Shown one piece after another: positions 52,510 through 61,115 of a stretch of 64,000 nucleotides of DNA; the first letter of the stretch is position 1; each line of letters begins with the position of its first letter. The stretch is from Promethearchaeota archaeon. GTDB lineage: Archaea; Asgardarchaeota; Lokiarchaeia; Helarchaeales; RDOG01. Under the pieces are notes generated by a model, which was given only the letters and a program-made list of their open reading frames with translations, did not search any database and was not told the DNA's origin. The DNA lies in assembly GCA_011365055.1 (NCBI GenBank), contig RDOG01000011.1:62001-126000 (forward strand), in the 5' to 3' direction. A program made the position numbers and the translations under genes.

Positions 52510-53244
52510 TTTTTTCTTTTTTTAAATTAGTACTTTATTACATTTTATTTTTAATATATATCTTATCGAATTTTTAGAAAAAAATACTGCAAGGATAAAA
52601 TGTAATAATAATAAATCTAGATAATTCCAACGGAAATAGTATTTGCATATAAATTTATTTGACAAGAGTTTAGCAGCTTAGTAGAAATTGAAAACCCAAA
52701 ATTTCTCGTCTTGAAGAGCATGGAATTATAAGGATAAGGAATTTTTTAAGTTTTTAATCATAGCTGAATGAATCTATTTTAAATTAAAGAGTTTACGAGA
52801 AATTTCAAACTTTCATTAAGTTAAAATATAATTTTCATTTAATTTTTTATGGAATTTTCACAAACAAAATCTTGAAGCATATCATTAAACATTTGAAGAG
52901 ATAAATGCACTCAAGTTTAATAATAATTAAATGAGAAATTTATTGGTGGTTAATTAATAAAGGTGCAGGTAAGGTTATTGTTCTCATACTTGGTATTATC
53001 GGAGGTATCATTAGTTTAGACCTATTAGGATTTTCAGGATTAGCATTTATAGCCATTCACACGGCAGAATATTTGGTCATAATATGAAAGCCTATTTCAT
53101 ACAAGAAGCGTAGAGCGAGATATTTGTCAAATTTTGAACATCCGCTCAATTCGGGCGAAGTGATAGTAATCCTGATCTGATTTTTTTGGACAATCTCGAA
53201 CGTAAACTTTTACTACTCCCTTCATATTAAAAACAAGATAAGGT
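52510..53244. other. Non-coding or decayed stretch
   Basis: The first 400 bases are AT-rich with nothing recognisable. From 52935 to 53087 a plus-strand open frame without start codon encodes a hydrophobic segment (NKGAGKVIVLILGIIGG...). It looks like the N-terminus of a lost membrane protein. A 32-codon minus-strand frame (53130-53225) starts MKGVVKVYVRDCPKKS. Neither is a convincing intact gene. Confidence 0.45.
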
Positions 53245-53745
53245 AATATACAAAAATTCGATCAGGCCGGAAGGTTATTGGATAATTTTCCAGCCTCGAA
53301 AGAAATGAAACTTGGCATGGTAGAGATCTATATCAAAAGCATGGGTCCCATCTATAATAAAAATGCCAACGAAAACTGGAAAAAATTATTATTAGAATTT
53401 ACAGATTGATAGGTTGTTAGGGTCTCACTATAATTGTTAGATTTGATTTTCAGGACCGCAAGCAGGCCATCAAGGACGTTGAAACAGTGTTATCTTTGGG
53501 TAATAAACAAACTATTATTGAACCCATTAACTTGAGCATCTTATACGGCACGAATCTCTGGGAACAATATGATAGTTGAAGATTGGAAGTGTGCCAGGAA
53601 TTCAGGCTTCTTTGGAGATATAAAGCATTTATACACCCATATTTTGAACCTGAATCTCAAAATATGATTCTATTAATGGTGGAAGTCAATAAGATGGTGC
53701 TATATAATATTAAAATATTTCTAGAATTGTTCCTGTAATGACCTT
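53245..53745 (+). pseudogene. Decayed coding region of unknown family
   Basis: Consecutive plus-strand fragments in changing frames read like protein: AGRLLDNFPASKEMKLGMVE to a stop near 53410, RKQAIKDVETVLSLGNKQTI to a stop near 53580, then FIHPYFEPESQNMILLMVEV to a stop near 53740. The G+C content is higher than in the flanks. The pieces are broken by stops and frame changes, so this is probably a relic, perhaps of a mobile element. The family is not recognised. Confidence 0.4.
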
Positions 53746-53797
53746 TTGATAAAAAAAATTCTTTTAAATGGTATGAGTAATTATTGGATTACTATAT

Positions 53798-54562
53798 TCA
53801 GTCATATATTTCAAATTCAAAAGTTGCCTTTGCAGAAACAAAAAAAATTGTCAATCCAGCTTCAATTTTAATTTTCTTAAGTTTAACATCTGGAAGACTT
53901 TTTCCAACGGATTTGAGTTTTTTAACAAGTATATCAGAATTTTCTTTAAGAGTTGTAGAAATTCTTGAAAAAATATTTAATTCTGAATCTTCAATTTCTT
54001 CTAAAGCATCTCTACGTTCATTTTCATTATTCTTATCCATAACTATCTTATAAATAGCATTAGTTATAGAATTTGCTGATTCTTTAACTGAATTCAAGTT
54101 TATATTATCCGTTTTAATATCAAGATCAAACATATCAATAAAATAGAGTTGATTCAACGAAGTTAAATCATATCCTTTCAGTTCACGGTAAATTTCCTGT
54201 AGATTTATCATTGTCTCTCTATAATTATTCTTTAAGATGTCATTAAGTTCCTCTATTTTATTAAAAAAATTCTCTTTCGCCGTTCTCATTTTCTTTTTGA
54301 AACTGTCCAATCTGTTTTTCCATTTTTCTAAATCCAAAATTCTCTTTTCTTGTTTTTGTTTTAAAAAGTTTTTAGGGATGCCTAATTTGATCAATTTATC
54401 CCTCATTTCAATCCAAAAATTATTATTGTCTTGAGAAAATTCCACTTCAATATTCAAGATTTCTTTTAATTTCTCAATTAGCTTCCAACAAGAATCGACA
54501 TTTTTTGGGTTTTCAATTTTATTTTTAATTTCACCTAAAAATTCCGATTCTTTATCCTCCAG
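53798..54562 (-). CDS. Hypothetical coiled-coil protein, apparent CTG start
   Basis: The frame is open right from the stop of the upstream gene (54587). Between that stop and the first usual start codon (TTG at 54457) lie about 35 coding-like codons including ESEFLGEIKNKIENPKNV and CWKLIEKLKEILN. A strong GGGAGG site (54571-54576) lies 8 bases before a CTG at 54562, giving 254 residues. The protein is helical (about 60-200) and ends in a beta-type segment KLKKIKIEAGLTIFFVSAKA. No family is recognised. It forms a transcript with the gene at 54587. Confidence 0.65.
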   Translation of the reverse strand: MEDKESEFLGEIKNKIENPKNVDSCWKLIEKLKEILNIEVEFSQDNNNFWIEMRDKLIKLGIPKNFLKQKQEKRILDLEKWKNRLDSFKKKMRTAKENFFNKIEELNDILKNNYRETMINLQEIYRELKGYDLTSLNQLYFIDMFDLDIKTDNINLNSVKESANSITNAIYKIVMDKNNENERRDALEEIEDSELNIFSRISTTLKENSDILVKKLKSVGKSLPDVKLKKIKIEAGLTIFFVSAKATFEFEIYD

Positions 54563-54586
54563 TGGTATTTCCTCCCACCCTAAAAA

Positions 54587-54913
54587 TTAAAGAGTAATCC
54601 CTTTTTTTGTTTGTAATGAAAATTTAAAGCCTATTCCCCATTCAAGCGTTATTCCATAAGGTAAAAGATGAGTACCTCCAATTCCAAAATTGCCAACTAA
54701 TTCACAATCAACAGCTAATTTATCATCAAGTTTTTCCCTTAAATTTTTTATTTTTTCAAATGCACTATCTAATGGGGAGTCAGTACCACCTAACGCATCT
54801 ATAGTTGATGCCATTTTATTTTCAAAAATATCTTTTAATTTCTCCTTGATTTTCGGATCTCCATTTTTAGGCTCTACATCTTTTGTCTCTACATCTTTAG
54901 ATTCTGTAATCAT
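54587..54913 (-). CDS. Small hypothetical protein
   Basis: 108 residues. An acidic and basic N-terminal region (ESKDVETKDVEPKNGDPKIK) and one helix precede a C-terminal stretch of alternating hydrophobic residues (CELVGNFGIGGTHLLPYG, then LEWGIGFKFSLQ). These strands recall the end of the protein encoded just downstream. An AGGAGGTTTTA site precedes the ATG. First gene of a two-gene minus-strand transcript. Unrecognised. Confidence 0.65.
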   Translation of the reverse strand: MITESKDVETKDVEPKNGDPKIKEKLKDIFENKMASTIDALGGTDSPLDSAFEKIKNLREKLDDKLAVDCELVGNFGIGGTHLLPYGITLEWGIGFKFSLQTKKGITL

Positions 54914-54980
54914 TAAAACCTCCTATATATAATGAATTAATAAAAACCTATATATCTGGGATACAGAATATCATTTAAGG

Positions 54981-54990
54981 TTTATAAATA
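54981..54990 (+). promoter_or_regulatory. TATA-like box before the Vps62-like gene
   Basis: TTTATAAATA in the 191-base divergent gap between the genes at 54587 and 55105. It would give a leader of about 90 bases. Confidence 0.35.
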
Positions 54991-55104
54991 TATATATTTG
55001 ATATTAAAATTTTTATTAAAAATCTGAAAAAAAAAGATTAATCAATAAAAAGAAAGAAGTAGATAACAAAGGTTCTACAAAATAAAAAAAAGAGGGAAAT
55101 AGTT

Positions 55105-56427
55105 ATGAACAAGAGTGGAATTCCTGAAAATTTAATTATTGATCCTATCCCAGATAGTTTGAACAACAACGAATATTTTGAGAATAATATATTAAAAAGT
55201 TCAAAAATACCATTTTTGGTATTTCCAGAATGCGGAATAAAAAAATTAGCGGAAAAATATGCTCCAATTATTTACTTTCATAAAGAAGAAACTTATTTTC
55301 CTTGTGATCCAACCGAATTTTTTAAAAAATCTGAGCTATGGTATAGAACAAAAGAAATTTTAATTAAAAATATAGAGTTAAAAAACATATCTGAAGGAAG
55401 CATTACCAATAATCTAAATTGTCAAGAAAAATTTTGTTGGAAGGGATTATTTAAGAAGAAAGAAGGTTTTTATCTTACACTAAAAGATGAGAATGACGAA
55501 TTTAAAAAGGGAATTAAACCCCAGAAGGAGACAGAAGACGTTGCCCCTGTTTATTATAGTTTTCATTTGGCTCAACGAAATCATTTTTTAATTACATATT
55601 GGTTTTTTTATGCATATAATGATTTTATAAATAAACATGAAGGGGATTGGGAAGGGATTGACCTTAAGTTTCAGGCAAAAAAAACTAATAAAGGTCTTGA
55701 ATATGTTTTAAAAGGTTTATTTTATCATGCGCATAATAAAGAAAAAAAATTCGAAGAACCCAAAGAATTTAAATGGGGAGGTGGAAGACCATTAGTTTTT
55801 GTTGGTACAGGAAGCCATGCATCAAAAAAAGGAAAAAAAATAAAGGATTCCAACAATGATAGTCAAAAATCGAGTAAAACAGAAGAAAATTCAACTAACA
55901 ATAAAGAAATTGAAAAATTTATTAAAAAATTAGAAATTGAAGAACTGATTTACCATTTAGAAATTCTTTCTAGCGGCGATCAAGATTTAAATGATTGTTC
56001 GAGCATTGCAGATTTGAAACGTAGCAAAGAAAAATTAGATGAAGCATTTAAAAAAATGGAAAAAATATTAACTTTAGGCATATTACAAAATAATTCTTTA
56101 TTATCAGATTTAGAGGATATTTTATTAAAAGTTATAGAAGATAATTCATCCGATTCACAATCAGAATTAAAAAACATGTTAAGTATTGGAACAAAAAGTA
56201 TTAGAGAGCAAATTGGCAACAAATATTGTTGGGATAGTTTAAAAAATTTAAAAGCATTAACAAGCAAACTAGAATGGGTTAAATTTGGAGGACTTTGGGG
56301 GAAGCCTGGCAAGATAAAAGATACTTCCGGCCCATTTTCGCCCTATCATAAATTTGAAAAAGTTTCTATATTCAATATTGAAGATGAAGCCTCCTTGAGT
56401 AAATATCCTATACTTTTATTTTCTTAA
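55105..56427 (+). CDS. Vps62-like (DUF946-type) protein
   Basis: 440 residues. LAEKYAPIIYFHKEETYFPCD (about 49-70), HFLITYWFFYAYNDF, NKHEGDWEGIDLKF and VFVGTGSHASKKG match the order of motifs in Vps62/DUF946 proteins, known in fungi, plants and some bacteria, with unclear biochemical role. A charged, low-complexity and helical insert (about 250-375) splits the domain before the final GGLWGKPGK and SPYHKF segments. No signal peptide or membrane helix. A GAGGG site precedes the ATG. Neighbours are atypical small genes and a broken SIR2 gene, so a conflict-type role is possible. Confidence 0.75.
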   Translation: MNKSGIPENLIIDPIPDSLNNNEYFENNILKSSKIPFLVFPECGIKKLAEKYAPIIYFHKEETYFPCDPTEFFKKSELWYRTKEILIKNIELKNISEGSITNNLNCQEKFCWKGLFKKKEGFYLTLKDENDEFKKGIKPQKETEDVAPVYYSFHLAQRNHFLITYWFFYAYNDFINKHEGDWEGIDLKFQAKKTNKGLEYVLKGLFYHAHNKEKKFEEPKEFKWGGGRPLVFVGTGSHASKKGKKIKDSNNDSQKSSKTEENSTNNKEIEKFIKKLEIEELIYHLEILSSGDQDLNDCSSIADLKRSKEKLDEAFKKMEKILTLGILQNNSLLSDLEDILLKVIEDNSSDSQSELKNMLSIGTKSIREQIGNKYCWDSLKNLKALTSKLEWVKFGGLWGKPGKIKDTSGPFSPYHKFEKVSIFNIEDEASLSKYPILLFS

Positions 56428-56443
56428 TAGTATTATTTTAGAA

Positions 56444-56841
56444 TTATGATATAAGAGGGCAACAGGATTTTACGATATTTTTAAGATCTAATTTTTTATC
56501 TACTGATGTTATTAAATGTTTTTTAACTTCTTTTTTTAATTTTTCTGCATTCTTTATAAGTTCTTCATTTTTTTCAGATAAGAGAAAATCAAATTGTTTC
56601 TCCATTTATTTATTTAACGGATTGTTTTCTAATTCCTTATCTAATATTTCATTAAGAACAAATAATAAATGTTTTAAATCGAATTCTTTTTCAAGAAAAG
56701 TGTCTTTTATACTCATATAAAACTCTTTTAATTCGCTCTCTTTCGGGTTTAAATCGCTTAACTTTTTTTCATATGAGGTACGTCAAATGGAACTGAAGCA
56801 CCTGCCCCGGTAAAATAAATATAGGATATTTATATCTCCAT
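56444..56841 (-). pseudogene. Broken SIR2-domain gene
   Basis: From ATG 56841 the minus strand reads M-E-I then an in-frame TAA, and continues with IYFTGAGASVPFDVPHMK, the NAD-binding start of SIR2-like proteins. A frame change at a seven-A run near 56770 leads to EKKLSDLNPKESELKEFYMS and HLLFVLNEILDKELENN. After another in-frame TAA the remainder is EKQFDFLLSEKNEELIKNAE to 56444. At least three lesions and a missing catalytic half make it a pseudogene. SIR2 domains of this type act as NAD-depleting effectors in defence systems. It starts 5 bases after the small gene at 56847. Confidence 0.65.
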
Positions 56842-56846
56842 AATTC

Positions 56847-57128
56847 TTAGAGCTCAAATTCCGTTTTTTGTTGAATTATCCATTTTTTATTATTTTCTAT
56901 AGAAGGTAAGAGATCATCATATATTTTTTCATAGAAATGAGATATATGATTAATAAAGGCAATTTTTCTATCATATTCCTTTTGATTAATTATACCTTTT
57001 TCTAGTTGAGATTTGATTTCTTCTCTTGCAGTCTCATATTCTATTAAATATTGTTTAATTTTATTAAATTCTCTCTCCAATATTATTAAATTATTTTCAT
57101 GTTTGTTAATTATCTGTCTAAAATTCAA
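56847..57128 (-). CDS. Small coiled-coil protein paired with the broken SIR2 gene
   Basis: 93 residues, nearly all helical and heptad-like (NLIILEREFNKIKQYLIEYE and KIAFINHISHFYEKIYDDLL). No family recognised. Its stop lies 5 bases before the ATG of the SIR2 pseudogene, so it is the first gene of a former two-gene unit. It might have been a sensor or inhibitor of the SIR2 partner. Confidence 0.6.
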   Translation of the reverse strand: MNFRQIINKHENNLIILEREFNKIKQYLIEYETAREEIKSQLEKGIINQKEYDRKIAFINHISHFYEKIYDDLLPSIENNKKWIIQQKTEFEL

Positions 57129-57420
57129 GCTTACATTCCTCTTTTAACTTTTTTTTCAATAAATTAATAATAAGATATTATATATAATTGATCATATTAG
57201 AAAAAGAATTAATTCTTATGAAAAATAGGAATAATTGTAATTTCCTTATTTAATTTCTATTTTGGGAGTTTCAACAAGTATTTTGAACAAAAAAAATTAA
57301 GCCATATTTAGATATGTTGAATATGAGTTTTTATTAAAGTGATTTGGGAAAAGAATATTTAAAATATTGTCAATTAAAAAAAATTAAGAAAAAGATAAGG
57401 TTATATTGATAAGATTTGCA

Positions 57421-58308
57421 TCATTCTGCCTTACTCATTCTTGACATGCTTTTATCATCTTGCTGTTGATGCTTTTCTCGCAATTTATTTGATAACGTAG
57501 TCAAACGCCGAAGTTCATCTGCTTGGACAAGCCCCCATCTTACTCGTCCTAAGCTTATATTTGGGCTAAATTGTCGAATCATTATGATTTCTTCGTATGA
57601 AGGAAGTTCTTCTTCTTTTAAATCAGGATTAATTTTAAGATCCCATGGTACTTTCGATTTTATGACTTTCACGCTTTTTCCGGGGTAAATTGAGTCAAGA
57701 TACATTTCCTTCGTATCCTCTTCGAAGCGGAACACGCCATCCATTGTTATGACGGCAGACGGCCCACCTGGCAATCCTGCATCTTGTCGAGAAGTTCCCC
57801 CTTCTAACCATCCAGGACTAGTTCGATAAAATAATTTATCAATGAATTTTCCGTGTCGAAGAAGAATAACTAGTCGCTTAGCATATCCAGCAATTTCATT
57901 TGCTCCCCCGCTTCCAGCAATTCTTCCCCGTATGGACTCTTTAGGATCTTTAGAGAAGCTCGTGTTTAAATTGCCATATTTATCAATTTGGGAAGTGCCG
58001 AGGAAACCAACATCGATCTTTCCACCTTGTAAAAACATTCCGAACATGTCTGTCATTTCACAACAACATTCAGCACCCACCATTGCCGATATGTCAGAAA
58101 TGTGGACGGGAGGGCGGTAAGGCATAAATCCTATCACACCACCTTCCATCACGAGTGTTAATCGTTTTCCTGCTTTTAAAGCTAATAAAGCAGCTAAAAT
58201 GGGGTTTCCTTGACCGACAAACACGGTCTCTCCATCTTTCAACTCACGGGCCGCAACGCTACACATAACTTCATCGAATGATATTCGAGCTTTGATTTTA
58301 CTTGACAA
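57421..58308 (-). CDS. CoA-transferase, beta subunit (glutaconate CoA-transferase type)
   Basis: 295 residues of the class I CoA-transferase beta family. The catalytic glutamate is E55 in LTLVMEGGVIG, with GCGSGGANEIAG-like RIAGSGGANEIAGYAKR further on. It works with the alpha subunit encoded just upstream and moves CoA between an acyl-CoA and a carboxylate. The TTG start directly follows the alpha stop and uses the GGAGG inside the alpha coding end, so translation is coupled. The exact acid is unknown. The codons use more G and C than neighbouring genes. Confidence 0.87.
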   Translation of the reverse strand: MSSKIKARISFDEVMCSVAARELKDGETVFVGQGNPILAALLALKAGKRLTLVMEGGVIGFMPYRPPVHISDISAMVGAECCCEMTDMFGMFLQGGKIDVGFLGTSQIDKYGNLNTSFSKDPKESIRGRIAGSGGANEIAGYAKRLVILLRHGKFIDKLFYRTSPGWLEGGTSRQDAGLPGGPSAVITMDGVFRFEEDTKEMYLDSIYPGKSVKVIKSKVPWDLKINPDLKEEELPSYEEIIMIRQFSPNISLGRVRWGLVQADELRRLTTLSNKLREKHQQQDDKSMSRMSKAE

Positions 58309-59355
58309 TTATTTGCCTCCTTTTCGCTTCAGATCTATCTCCATTTCAACGAGTTCTGGATTAAGATCGATATCCTCTAATTTTATATTCAGCTTCTCCA
58401 ATTCAGTTTGGTACGTGGATCCAAGGGTATAAGGTGCAGAAGAAGGATAGGATTTTGCCCGTAATCGATTTAATGCATCAAATCCATATTTGTGAATAAA
58501 GTACTTGATATATTCTTCTCGATCTTCCACTCCATGGATCCATTCACTAGCCCACTTTTCAAATACGGGTAATTTTACAGAAGCAGATATGTATTGCATT
58601 ATAGATATACGGTCGAAATCGTAATAGCCCACCACTTCTGTTGGATGGGCTGCCCAAGGCTCGTGCACGATGGCATCAACACAAATAGCTGGTATTATAG
58701 TTTCATTAGGACTTCTTTTAACGATGTCTTCATCCACGATTTCCTCTGCAGAAATTATGACCTTCTTGGATGCGACTGCCGTGTTACGGGCAGTCCCCAA
58801 AGGTCCCCAGCTTTGAGCATTCCCTTTCCTATCAATTCTCTGCACGTGAACGATTGCCACGTCTGGATTTATAGCGCGAACTAAAGTAATTTCTTTTTCT
58901 TTTGAAAAAGGATCTTTAATGCGCGTGAACATACCCTCATTCGCCCAAGAATATAAATCAGAATGGTACACGCTGTCACAACAAGGAATAAAAGGCATAT
59001 GATATGCACCAGCCATCAATGCAAGCGCGCATGTATAATTGCTATAATCATTAATTTTTATACCAAATTCCTTTATGGCACGATCGATTCCACGAACTCC
59101 CGAAATAAGCCTTACGCTCCAAGAGAACGAAACCTCGCGTAAACACCCAGCATTCGCAAGCATGTCGATTTCAAACATGCTTGTTGGTTGCACGGCATGC
59201 AAATTCCTTTTTTTTGATCGAATTATTTCATGAACCGCACTATAGGGAATGTTGCTTGCACAAGCCCCAATTCCTAACGTGTCTCCATCACGAATAAATT
59301 TTGAAATAGCTTCTTTCATTGTCATTATTTTATCATGGACTTCTGATTCAGTCAT
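58309..59355 (-). CDS. CoA-transferase, alpha subunit (glutaconate CoA-transferase type)
   Basis: 348 residues. The CoA-binding segment is KFIRDGDTLGIGACASNIPY. AVQPTSMFEIDMLANAGC, PDVAIVHVQRIDRKGNAQSW and CVDAIVHEPWAAHPTEVVGYY are family segments of the glutaconate CoA-transferase alpha chain (COG1788). First gene of a two-gene transcript with the beta subunit. ATG start with GAGG upstream. Both genes are visibly less AT-rich than their surroundings, which may reflect transfer from elsewhere or strong expression. Confidence 0.88.
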   Translation of the reverse strand: MTESEVHDKIMTMKEAISKFIRDGDTLGIGACASNIPYSAVHEIIRSKKRNLHAVQPTSMFEIDMLANAGCLREVSFSWSVRLISGVRGIDRAIKEFGIKINDYSNYTCALALMAGAYHMPFIPCCDSVYHSDLYSWANEGMFTRIKDPFSKEKEITLVRAINPDVAIVHVQRIDRKGNAQSWGPLGTARNTAVASKKVIISAEEIVDEDIVKRSPNETIIPAICVDAIVHEPWAAHPTEVVGYYDFDRISIMQYISASVKLPVFEKWASEWIHGVEDREEYIKYFIHKYGFDALNRLRAKSYPSSAPYTLGSTYQTELEKLNIKLEDIDLNPELVEMEIDLKRKGGK

Positions 59356-59815
59356 TTTTTTTCAAGACCTCATCTATTTTTATTGATTAAGTATTAAATT
59401 CTTCAAAGTTACAATTCATAATAAGTTCTTTAAAATTAATTAAAGAGATTGTATATTGCTTCTTTCATTAGATTTTAAATAATATCAAGGTTAACTCATC
59501 TATCCAATATCAGATACATAGAAAAATTATTAAATAAATATAAGATATGTATCCTTTGCGAGTTTTTAAAGAAATTCTTATTAATTTTGAATTCTCAGAC
59601 TAATTAAATATGATTAAAATTTCAATTAAGGAAGAAAAAGAGGAAATCTTCAAAAAAATTGCACAAAAATGTCTAATTGGTCTATTAGAAGATCTCTAAC
59701 AAAAGAATTTTATAAAAAATAATTTAAAAAAAAAGATATTAATAATAAATTACTAATACTTGTATCATTCTATTGTCCATTTACCAAATAAATTGAATAA
59801 ATGCTCTGATGAAAT
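59356..59815. other. Intergenic stretch, at most one very short frame
   Basis: 460 AT-rich bases between the CoA-transferase and the membrane Fe-S gene. A plus-strand frame at 59610-59699 (29 residues, IKISIKEEKEEIFKKIAQKC) is coding-like but has no ribosome site. No RNA or repeat is seen. Confidence 0.45.
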
Positions 59816-60763
59816 TCATGAAGCGATAAAAGAACCATCTTTTTTCCGAATCATGTACTCAGGGTAATATTGAGCCTTTCTTGAAGGTATCATTCGTGTT
59901 GCTTGGCCTTCACAACTAACGCGACACGTTCCACAACCAAAACAGTGATCTAAAACAACTGCTTTCCCATTGATAAGCTTCCTAGCATTTATTGGACATC
60001 GAGCAATGCAATTTCCACATCCCGTGCATTTATCAAGATCAATAACTGCTTTGTTATGTCCTTTATCAAAGAATGAAAAACGTTTTTTCTTAAACCAGAC
60101 CATTGGAAGGCATATTTCAGGATGACAATTACAAATAGTCATCATGGCTGAACCGTAAACAGAAGGACAAGGACCCATAAACGCATGTACTAATCCTGCT
60201 TGTTCAAACTTGTCTAAGAGCTTTAAAACATCTTTAATTGAAATAAATCGCATAAATCCTTTTGCACCTTTAGAATGAGCTAATCCATTGGTTTTGGTTA
60301 AAAATACAATATCTGTTACAATTGGCTTGTCATCGTAAGGAGTTCCATCCTTATTTAGGATTTTATTAGTGGCTGCACGACAAGGACAAATCCTATTAAC
60401 TAAATAGACATTTGGATGATCTCTAAATATATTTTTAACAATGGCTTTAGATTCTTCAATTGTATATGGTTCTAAAGTAATTACTTGAGTCATAAGCATG
60501 CGCACTTCATCAAAGATAAAACGTCTGATGCGTGATCTGAAAAACCAGGACCATTTCCCCGTCACGAAATAATTTGCAATTCTCATTACTATATGTTCTA
60601 TTTTAAGATAAATAAACGCAACAATTCCAAATAAATTATAAGGTCCGAAGGAACTAGTCCGTAATCCCGTATGAAAAACATGCAATATAGGAACCGCTAT
60701 GATTAAAAAAAGCCATGCAAAAAAAGTAATCTCTAAATTACCAAAAGCTACATTTATTAACAT
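59816..60763 (-). CDS. Membrane-associated iron-sulfur protein
   Basis: 315 residues. One or two membrane helices near the N-terminus (about 8-32 and 42-58) are followed by a cysteine-containing domain (RICPCRAATNK and GPCPSVYGSAM...CNCHPEIC) and two ferredoxin clusters, CTGCGNCIARCP and CFGCGTCRVSCEG. It likely relays electrons at the inner membrane face. It is divergent from the FixC/FixX genes at 61116, which carry flavin and ferredoxin, and may serve the same chain. Family not precisely known. Confidence 0.8.
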   Translation of the reverse strand: MLINVAFGNLEITFFAWLFLIIAVPILHVFHTGLRTSSFGPYNLFGIVAFIYLKIEHIVMRIANYFVTGKWSWFFRSRIRRFIFDEVRMLMTQVITLEPYTIEESKAIVKNIFRDHPNVYLVNRICPCRAATNKILNKDGTPYDDKPIVTDIVFLTKTNGLAHSKGAKGFMRFISIKDVLKLLDKFEQAGLVHAFMGPCPSVYGSAMMTICNCHPEICLPMVWFKKKRFSFFDKGHNKAVIDLDKCTGCGNCIARCPINARKLINGKAVVLDHCFGCGTCRVSCEGQATRMIPSRKAQYYPEYMIRKKDGSFIAS

Positions 60764-61115
60764 TACAATCCCAGATTTTTTTTTTTTAGGTTTAAAATAA
60801 AATTTATGAAATTGTAGTTAATTCTAAAGCTTCAAAAATAAAAAACTTTTTTTTAATTTTGCCAACAAATGACAAATATAAGACAATTTAATGATAATTC
60901 ATAGTCATAATAGATCAATAATTTCAATAATTTTTGCCTCCATATTGTATATAATCTGAGTATTGAGCTAAATTTTATAAATACACTAAATTAATAATCC
61001 CAATAATCAATTACCGGAAGAATTTTAATTGACTTTAAAGAATAAAGGCGAGAATTGGAGATGGTTTTTGTTTTAAGGATTAATATGAAATGTTTTTAAA
61101 GGAGGATAAGTCTTT
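60764..61115 (+). promoter_or_regulatory. Divergent promoter region before the FixC-like gene
   Basis: 352 bases. AATTTTATAAATA at about 60971-60983 is a good TATA candidate and would give a leader of roughly 110 bases ending in AAAGGAGG before the ATG at 61116. The leader also contains a four-codon frame (MKCF) that ends just at the ribosome site. No RNA gene is seen. Confidence 0.4.
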
